64,000 nt of DNA from Hydrocarboniclastica marina (lineage in GTDB: Bacteria; Pseudomonadota; Gammaproteobacteria; Pseudomonadales; Oleiphilaceae): positions 2,418,001 to 2,482,000 of the forward strand of contig NZ_CP031093.1 in the NCBI RefSeq assembly GCF_004851605.1. Reading direction: 5' to 3'. Position 1 is the first letter of the stretch; each line of letters starts with the position of its first letter. A program made the translations under genes and the position numbers. This document shows positions 57,963 through 64,000 of the stretch, piece after piece. Under the pieces are notes generated by a model. It was not told where the DNA came from. It did not search any database and saw nothing but the letters and a program-made list of their open reading frames with translations.

Positions 57963-58469
57963 TCAGTCATTGAGACGCTTGATAAGTTCATCGGTCAGGT
58001 CCAGCTCAGGCTTGGCAAAAACGACGGCCTCCCGAGGCAGAATAAGATCAAGCTCGCGCTCCTTCAGAATGTTTTCAAGTGCGGCGTCGATCTCCGGCTG
58101 AGCCTTCTGCAAAAACTGCGCGCGCTGCTCACTCACCGCCTGGTCGAGCTGCTGGCGGCGCTGGTTAAACTCCCGGACCTTGCCTTCAAACTCACGCGCG
58201 GCTTTGTTGCGCTCGCTTTCATTCATCATCGCTCCGTCACTTTCCAGGCGGTCCCGCATCGCACTTGCTTCCTGCTGCAGCTTACGGATGCTTTCTTCCT
58301 CGCCCTTGAACTGCGATTGCAGACTTTCCGTGAAGGACTGGGCATCGTCAGAGGTGAAAACCGCCCTTCGCAGGTCGATCACGCCGACCTTCAGTTCGGC
58401 GGCCAGAGGCGCCGAGAGAGTGAGAAGTACCAGAAGACCGATCATTTTGAGCTGTTGTACGGGACGCAT
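57963..58469 (-). CDS. skp: Periplasmic chaperone Skp (OmpH)
   Basis: A 168-residue exported chaperone that carries unfolded outer-membrane proteins to BamA. Signal peptide about 1-24 (LLVLLTLSAPLAAELKVGVI). The mature protein is coiled-coil and charged (FEGKVREFNQRRQQLDQAVS). It is encoded between bamA and lpxD, its usual place. Confidence 0.95.
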   Translation of the reverse strand: MRPVQQLKMIGLLVLLTLSAPLAAELKVGVIDLRRAVFTSDDAQSFTESLQSQFKGEEESIRKLQQEASAMRDRLESDGAMMNESERNKAAREFEGKVREFNQRRQQLDQAVSEQRAQFLQKAQPEIDAALENILKERELDLILPREAVVFAKPELDLTDELIKRLND

Positions 58470-58520
58470 AATATTGCTCCTCTTGTATGAACCGTGATCC
58501 GCCCCGAAGGGCAGTGCTTA

Positions 58521-60839
58521 TCAGAACTGCTGACCCAGGGAGAACTGGAATACCTGGGTATCGTCGCCGCTCTTATCATTCAGTGGTTTAGCCAGACTGA
58601 ACGCCAGGGGGCCTATGGCCGTAATCCACTGGAAGCTCAGGCCAGCACTTGTGCGTAGCTCACCAAGCTCGGGATCAAACCCACGCGCAGTGTCGAAAAC
58701 ATTGCCGGCATCCAGAAACAGACTCGTACGCATGGAACGGTTATCCCCCGCGAACGGTGTCGGAAAAATCAGTTCAGCCGAAGCTTCGGTCAGTACGTTG
58801 CCGCCAAACGGCCGCTCGCGCCGCCAGTCATTGGGGTTGCGCGTGGCATTGAGACCCAGGGAGTTAGCCTCATACCCGCGCACTGAGCCATAGCCGCCTG
58901 AGAAGAAATGCTCATAAAATGGCATAAGGCTGTCACTGCCGTAACCATCGCCATAGCCGAGCTCCGTCCGCAGGCGCAGGCCCCAGGTCTGGGCCGCGTT
59001 GAACGGCTCCAGGTACTCGGCTCTGTGAGTGAGCCGGTAATAGGTCAGGTCACTGCCAGGTGCTGCTATTTCCGCCGAAACCGCGTTCATGAGCCCATCG
59101 GTCGGAAGAACGCCCCGGTTGCGGGAGTCACGCGTCCAGGAGGCGTTCAGCAGATAGGCATCGAAGCCCTTGCCCTCCTCCTCGATGAACTGCTCGATCT
59201 CGACCGCCGGCACATCGTTGACATCGATGTTGGAGCGCGAATAGCCCACGCCGAAATTAAGACGGGTGATGCTGTCTATCGGATAACCGAAGTTCATCCG
59301 GGCCGTGTAGTTGTCCAGTACGAAAGACGAGATATCTTCCTCGGCATAGTCCGTCTCTTTCGCAGACAGGCTGAAGCCTCGGCTTACGCCATCGACCGTG
59401 TAATACGGGTTGGTGTACGAGATGTTCGCCGCCTTGACCGACTCACTCGAGTTCACCCCAAAACCCACGCGCCGACCGGTTCCGAAGAAATTGCGTTCTG
59501 AAATGTTGAGGCCGAGGATAATACCGGCTGACTGTGAAAAACCCACGGAAGCAGAGAGGCTGCCGGTGGCCTGCTCCGTCACCGCATAGTTGACATCAAC
59601 CTGATCATCCCGACCCGGAACAGGACGTGTTTCCACCTCTACCTGCTCGAAAAAGCCAAGGCGCTCCAGCCGCACCTTGGAGGCTTCTATAAGATCGGTC
59701 GACGCCACGGCTCCCTCGATCTGGACCATTTCCTGGCGCAGCACTTCGTCGTGGGTTGCCGTATTGCCTTCAAAGGTAATCCGTCGAACGTAGGTTCGCT
59801 CACCGGGCTCAACCATGAAAGTCACGCTGGCTGTTTTATCATCGTGCGCCTGCGGCACCGCACTGACGTTGGCAAAGGTGTAGCCCTCCCGGCCTAGCCG
59901 CCGCGAGAGCGTCTCAGAGGTCTGGTTAAGGCGAGCACGGGAGAAGACGTCGCCCTCGTCAATCCGGACAAACTTTCGTAGTTCTTCCTCGCCAACAATC
60001 AGGTCGCCGCGAATTTCGACGTCCCGGATACGGTACTGTTCGCCTTCATTAACCGAAAGACTGATAAAAACCTGTTTTTTGTCAGGTGAGATGGAAACCT
60101 GCGTCGACTCAAACCCGAAATCGATATAGCCCTGATCGAGGTAATAGGAGCGAATTCGTTCCAGGTCCCCACTCAGGCGCTCCCTCGAATACTTGTCAGC
60201 ATTCGTAATTGACGCCCAAAGCCCGCCCGCACTCAGCTCCATCAGGTCAATCAGCTCGTCGTCGGTGAAGGCCTCGTTACCGATTATGTTGATGTGGCGG
60301 ATAGCTGCGACTTCGCCTTCGTTAATATCCAGCTTCAACTTGACGCGGTTCCGCTCAAGCTCTTCCACCTCTCCGGTCACGCGGGAGCTATAGCGCCCCT
60401 GGGCTACGTATGAACGCTGTATCTCTAGCTCAATCCGTTCCAAGGTCGCACGTTTGAAGACCTGCCCTTCCTGCAGCCCGGCGTTCTCCAGAGCCTTCAT
60501 CAGCTGATCAGTTTCAATAGCCTTGTTGCCTTCAATTTCTATACTGCTGATGGCCGGACGTTCCTGCAGTTCCAGAATCAGTACGTCATCGTCCCGGTAA
60601 ACTTCAATGTCGGTAAACAAACCGCTCTGGAAGAGCGTGCGTATTGCTTCCGCCAGGGCGATCTCGTCAACTTCGTCGCCAATCTGAACTGGCAGGGTGC
60701 TGAAAACCGTCCCGGCAGAGACGCGCTGGAGTCCGCGCAGCTCGATATCGGAAACCACAAACTCATCGGCCTGGACCGGCGCAATTACACATAACGCCAG
60801 CGCGGAGGCGAGAAGAAAACTCAGCAGAGGATGTCTCAT
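58521..60839 (-). CDS. bamA: Outer membrane assembly factor BamA
   Basis: A 772-residue Omp85 protein that inserts beta-barrel proteins. Signal peptide about 1-24; five POTRA domains (about 25-420, starting FVVSDIELRGLQRVSAGTVF); a 16-strand barrel in the rest with the L6-type SGGYGSVRGYE motif. The C-terminal strand ends QFSLGQQF with terminal Phe, as required for outer-membrane insertion. Between rseP and skp. Confidence 0.98.
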   Translation of the reverse strand: MRHPLLSFLLASALALCVIAPVQADEFVVSDIELRGLQRVSAGTVFSTLPVQIGDEVDEIALAEAIRTLFQSGLFTDIEVYRDDDVLILELQERPAISSIEIEGNKAIETDQLMKALENAGLQEGQVFKRATLERIELEIQRSYVAQGRYSSRVTGEVEELERNRVKLKLDINEGEVAAIRHINIIGNEAFTDDELIDLMELSAGGLWASITNADKYSRERLSGDLERIRSYYLDQGYIDFGFESTQVSISPDKKQVFISLSVNEGEQYRIRDVEIRGDLIVGEEELRKFVRIDEGDVFSRARLNQTSETLSRRLGREGYTFANVSAVPQAHDDKTASVTFMVEPGERTYVRRITFEGNTATHDEVLRQEMVQIEGAVASTDLIEASKVRLERLGFFEQVEVETRPVPGRDDQVDVNYAVTEQATGSLSASVGFSQSAGIILGLNISERNFFGTGRRVGFGVNSSESVKAANISYTNPYYTVDGVSRGFSLSAKETDYAEEDISSFVLDNYTARMNFGYPIDSITRLNFGVGYSRSNIDVNDVPAVEIEQFIEEEGKGFDAYLLNASWTRDSRNRGVLPTDGLMNAVSAEIAAPGSDLTYYRLTHRAEYLEPFNAAQTWGLRLRTELGYGDGYGSDSLMPFYEHFFSGGYGSVRGYEANSLGLNATRNPNDWRRERPFGGNVLTEASAELIFPTPFAGDNRSMRTSLFLDAGNVFDTARGFDPELGELRTSAGLSFQWITAIGPLAFSLAKPLNDKSGDDTQVFQFSLGQQF

Positions 60840-61013
60840 GCAGTCAATAAGCCTGTATCACGCGGAGAAACGGCGTCAGTAAAAGCCGCATTCCAGAACG
60901 GATGACTCCCGTCTGGGCGCTGCGCTGGTCTGACCTTGAGGTGCGGTATTCGCAGGAAGGCAGATCCCGAGCAACTGCAGCGCTCAGGCGGGGATTTCGA
61001 AAAGACGCAATTT

Positions 61014-62363
61014 TCACAACCGCATCAGGTCATTGTAAAGAGCGACGAACATCAAGGCGAGAATCAGGGCGATACCGACCCGCATCCCGAACCCTTGGAC
61101 GCGCTCCGACAGGGGCTTTCCCCGTACCGCTTCAATTCCGTAAAAAAGAATATGGCCACCGTCGAGTACAGGCACGGGCAACAGGTTAAGAATGCCCAGC
61201 GTGATACTGAGATAGGCCAGAAAGCGAATAAAGTCCTCAAAGCCGGAACTCGCAGTCGCCTCAGCAACCCGGGCGATAGTAATGGGTCCGCTCAGATTTT
61301 GCACCGACAGTAAGCCGGTGACCATTTTCTTGACCGCGATCACCGTCATGCGGGTATCCCGCCAGAACAGATCCAGCGCTGCAGGAACCGCGGCAATGGG
61401 ACCAAAGCGCGTCGTTCGCAGATACTCCTCGGGCCACTCTACGGGCTTAACCCCGGCCCCGATGAACCCGACCGATTCGCCCTCGGCATTTTCGCGCGAG
61501 CGTGGCACTACCGTAAGATCAATCAGCGCACCATCCCGTCTTACGGTCAGTGTCAGGGATTCATTGGCCGAGGCCTGGAGGCGATCGACCACATCGCGCC
61601 ACTGGGGCACATCGCTGCCGTCGATCGCAATAATCTTGTCGCCAGGCTCAAGCCCTGCCTCAGCCGCAGGCTCACCGGGCACCGTTTCGCTGATCACAGC
61701 AGGAACCGGGGGTTGCCAGGGCCTTATGCCGAACTGTCTGATCGGGTCAGGGTCGCGCTCATCGGCAAGCCAGCCGCCAAGCTCAGCCTCGCGCTGTTCA
61801 GTCTGGCCGTTTCGGAAAAGCGTAAACTGAACAGTGTCATGCTCTCCCGCTCGCTGGATCAGCGACATGCCGACCTGGCGCCAGGACGAGACCGGCTCAC
61901 CGTCGATAGCCTGAATCTCCATGCCCTGCTCAAGCGCCATCCGGTCTGCCGGGGACCCCGGCTCCACCTGCCCGACAATCGGGGCAACCGAGACGAAGCC
62001 GACCATACCCAGGACCCAATAGGCCACAATGGCAAAAAGAAAGTTGGCCAGAGGGCCAGCAGATGCAATAGCAATTCGCTTGCCGGGGGATTTACGATTA
62101 AACGCCTGCTCCAATTGCTCGGCTTTTACCTCCCCCTCCCGTTCATCCAGCATCTTTACGTAGCCGCCAAGAGGAATCGCGGCCAGCGCGAACTCGGTCC
62201 CGTGCCGGTCATACCAGGAATAGAACGGCTTACCAAACCCTACCGAAAAGCGCAGAACTCGAACGCCGCAAAGCCTGGCCACAAGAAAATGGCCGTATTC
62301 GTGCACGGTGACCAGAATTCCCAGGGTCACCGCCAGGGCCAGAATTGTTTGGATGAATTGCAT
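61014..62363 (-). CDS. rseP: Site-2 intramembrane protease RseP
   Basis: A 449-residue zinc metalloprotease that cuts the anti-sigma factor RseA in the sigma-E envelope stress response. HEYGH (about residue 21-25) supplies the zinc ligands; two PDZ domains lie in the periplasmic part (about 115-300); the third ligand is in LLPVPVLDGGHILFYGIEAV. Four transmembrane helices. It is upstream of bamA, as usual. Confidence 0.97.
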   Translation of the reverse strand: MQFIQTILALAVTLGILVTVHEYGHFLVARLCGVRVLRFSVGFGKPFYSWYDRHGTEFALAAIPLGGYVKMLDEREGEVKAEQLEQAFNRKSPGKRIAIASAGPLANFLFAIVAYWVLGMVGFVSVAPIVGQVEPGSPADRMALEQGMEIQAIDGEPVSSWRQVGMSLIQRAGEHDTVQFTLFRNGQTEQREAELGGWLADERDPDPIRQFGIRPWQPPVPAVISETVPGEPAAEAGLEPGDKIIAIDGSDVPQWRDVVDRLQASANESLTLTVRRDGALIDLTVVPRSRENAEGESVGFIGAGVKPVEWPEEYLRTTRFGPIAAVPAALDLFWRDTRMTVIAVKKMVTGLLSVQNLSGPITIARVAEATASSGFEDFIRFLAYLSITLGILNLLPVPVLDGGHILFYGIEAVRGKPLSERVQGFGMRVGIALILALMFVALYNDLMRL

Positions 62364-62415
62364 GCAGCTCCAGCCAGGGGGTCAGTTGTGATACCAGAAA
62401 CAGATTTAAAAAACT

Positions 62416-63612
62416 CTACTGAAAACGGCGAAGCTGAACCTGAGCTTCGGCACGGGCAGCATGGTCCGCCGCCAGAATTTCTTCCAGGGTCGTTGCCGGG
62501 CTCACCGGGGCCGACGACAGCACTGTCTCAATGACTGACGCGATGCCAGTGAAGCTTAAATTGCCGGCCAGGAACGCCTCAACAGCCACTTCGTTGGCCG
62601 CGTTCAGCACAACCGGCCCGGTTCCGCCTGCCTTAAAGGCCTCGGCCGCCAGATCCAGACACGGGAAACGCTTCCGGTCCGGCTTCTCAAAATGAAAACT
62701 TCCCAGGGCGAAAAGATCCAGGGACTCGACCCCTGAATCAATCCGCTCAGGCCATGCCAGGCCGTTGGCGATCGGCGTACGCATGTCAGGACTACCCAAC
62801 TGGGCTATGACCGAACCATCCAGATATTCAACCATAGAATGGATAATACTCTCGGGATGGACGTGCACTTCGACCCGCGAAGGTTCCGTATTAAAGAGCC
62901 AGCATGCTTCGATAAGTTCCAGGCCTTTGTTCATAAGCGTGGCGGAGTCTACAGAGATTTTGCGTCCCATGGACCAGTTGGGGTGTGCGCAGGCCTGATC
63001 CGGGGTGACTTTTTGCAGCATTTCAGCACTGCTGAGCCTGAACGGCCCGCCGGAAGCGGTCAAAAGAATCCGCCTCACACCGGCCCCTTGAAGATCACGA
63101 GATTGGCCGACCGGAAGGCATTGGAATATGGCGTTGTGCTCACTGTCTATCGGCAGCAACTCAGCGCCACTCTCAACCACTGCATCCATGAACAGAGCCC
63201 CGCTCATGACCAAAGCTTCCTTGTTGGCCAGAAGCACCCGCTTGCCCGCCCGCACCGCGGCGAGCGTGGGCACCAGGCCGGCTGCGCCGACAATGGCGGC
63301 CATGACCGTGTCTGCCTCGGGCGCGGCGGCGACTTCGCAGAGATTCTGATTTCCGCCGAGAACTTGTGTGCTGTGCCCCGGACCAAGCAGTTCGACCAGA
63401 CGCGGAACCAGGGTTTCGTCAGCGATCACCGCGTAGCGCGGATGACAGCGCCGGCAGATTGCGGCGAGCTCATCTACGCTGCGGTGCGCGGTGACCGCAT
63501 AAACAGAGAAGCGCTCAGGATGTCGCGCTATGACGTCGAGTGTGCTTTGCCCGATCGAACCCGTGGCCCCCAGGATGGTAACCTGGCGCGGCAGGCCATA
63601 ACCTGCATCCAT
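62416..63612 (-). CDS. dxr: 1-deoxy-D-xylulose 5-phosphate reductoisomerase
   Basis: About 398 residues; second enzyme of the MEP isoprenoid pathway, forming MEP with NADPH. NADPH motif [18 protein letters not shown], then [15 protein letters not shown] and LTASGGPFR, and the metal/substrate site [12 protein letters not shown]. The ATG at 63612 fits the family start; the reading frame stays open upstream over cdsA but that part is not homologous. It starts 5 bases after the cdsA stop. Confidence 0.97.
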   Translation of the reverse strand: MDAGYGLPRQVTILGATGSIGQSTLDVIARHPERFSVYAVTAHRSVDELAAICRRCHPRYAVIADETLVPRLVELLGPGHSTQVLGGNQNLCEVAAAPEADTVMAAIVGAAGLVPTLAAVRAGKRVLLANKEALVMSGALFMDAVVESGAELLPIDSEHNAIFQCLPVGQSRDLQGAGVRRILLTASGGPFRLSSAEMLQKVTPDQACAHPNWSMGRKISVDSATLMNKGLELIEACWLFNTEPSRVEVHVHPESIIHSMVEYLDGSVIAQLGSPDMRTPIANGLAWPERIDSGVESLDLFALGSFHFEKPDRKRFPCLDLAAEAFKAGGTGPVVLNAANEVAVEAFLAGNLSFTGIASVIETVLSSAPVSPATTLEEILAADHAARAEAQVQLRRFQ

Positions 63613-63617
63613 GCGCG

Positions 63618-64000
63618 TCACGCGATGGCGGCCGGCGACAGCCATCCGGCCAGCGTCAGCAGCAAAGCGAACACCGGCAGCGCCGCAGTGAGACTGTCCA
63701 CCCGATCGAGAACACCGCCGTGGCCCGGAAGAAGCTGGCTGCTGTCCTTTACGCCGCGCAGCCGCTTGAGCATACTTTCGTAAAGATCTCCCAGAACGGA
63801 CACTAACGCTGTTACGCCGCTGATGAGAATCAGCCCGACAGCCTGGCCGAAACCACATTCCGCCAGCCATGCGACCACGGCCGCTAGCAGCAGCGCCGCT
63901 GCGACACCGCCATAGACACCAGCCCATGATTTCCCGGGACTGACATTGGGAGCGAGCTTACGTTTTCCCCAGGCCCGACCCGCGAAATACGCTCCAATGT
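63618..64000 (-). CDS. cdsA: Phosphatidate cytidylyltransferase, C-terminal part (runs off the window)
   Basis: About 127 codons of the C-terminal portion, with the N-terminal part beyond the right edge. The frame reads [20 protein letters not shown] at the window edge, followed by [11 protein letters not shown] and later [19 protein letters not shown] and [14 protein letters not shown], the CdsA signature. It makes CDP-diacylglycerol for phospholipid synthesis and has several membrane helices. It precedes dxr as in most gammaproteobacteria. Confidence 0.96.
   Translation of the reverse strand, partial: IGAYFAGRAWGKRKLAPNVSPGKSWAGVYGGVAAALLLAAVVAWLAECGFGQAVGLILISGVTALVSVLGDLYESMLKRLRGVKDSSQLLPGHGGVLDRVDSLTAALPVFALLLTLAGWLSPAAIA

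Noticed and set aside
62416-63927. A 503-residue version of Dxr with a long N-terminal extension
   Set aside because: The extra part is an out-of-frame shadow of cdsA, and family homology starts at the ATG at 63612.

Overview
The window is a piece of a gammaproteobacterial chromosome, about 55-60 % GC by eye. The gene set points to a marine, Marinobacter-like organism: lpx/bam envelope genes, type II secretion genes, a VC_2705-type Na+/solute symporter beside an SSS-domain hybrid kinase, DUF3080, DUF2959 and DUF2069 proteins. I infer the lineage from gene content and did not search for it. No insertion sequence, prophage, CRISPR array or plasmid gene is visible. Most of the window is ordinary core genome.

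Layout. 1-5.7 kb: 5' part of dnaE (runs off the left edge), a TlpA-like lipoprotein, arsC-like and wrbA-like genes, a DUF2069 protein, and a GspE/PilB-type ATPase. 5.8-9 kb: minus-strand methionine salvage operon mtnB-mtnD-mtnC plus a thiamine-binding-type protein and a DUF3080 lipoprotein. 9.1-10.8 kb: Smr-domain protein and XdhC-like protein. 10.9-25.9 kb: a signalling and acetate-type uptake block: cNMP/CBS/DUF294 protein, DnaQ-like exonuclease, RIO kinase, symporter with its DUF4212 subunit, divergent SSS-PAS-histidine kinase-REC hybrid, REC-TPR protein, small histidine kinase, membrane-anchored REC protein, SIMPL protein and a voltage-sensor-like membrane protein. 26-31.4 kb: amidase, DUF2959 lipoprotein, divergent thiolase and FabG-like reductase. 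31.5-32.1 kb: tRNA operon Val-Asp-Val. 32.1-37.3 kb: envelope proteins, purEK, sodB. 37.5-41.3 kb: gspN-gspC-gspD. 41.4-44.1 kb: groES-groEL with a sigma-32-type promoter, and fxsA. 44.3-50.6 kb: SDR, alkyltransferase-like protein, AmpG-like permease, YajQ, a REC/degenerate-GGDEF protein, a tandem pair of paralogous structured small RNAs, and a CoA-transferase. 50.7-53.2 kb: AraC-type regulator, diguanylate cyclase, initiator tRNA. 53.4-64 kb: the classical minus-strand envelope cluster cdsA-dxr-rseP-bamA-skp-lpxD-fabZ-lpxA-lpxB-rnhB.

The most unusual item is at 48.88-49.35 kb. Two short transcription units lie head to tail with no ORF. Each has the same 12-base upstream box exactly 33 bases before a TATTAT -10, a similar three-helix fold (P3 identical, P1 differing in sequence yet still paired), a similar unpaired pyrimidine-rich linker, and its own intrinsic terminator. 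I do not recognise the family. They follow a response regulator whose GGDEF motif is degraded. Several short tandem repeats at gene ends (48.77, 55.39, 57.84 kb) and a 21-bp perfect inverted repeat at 56.75 kb are the other structures not explained by genes.
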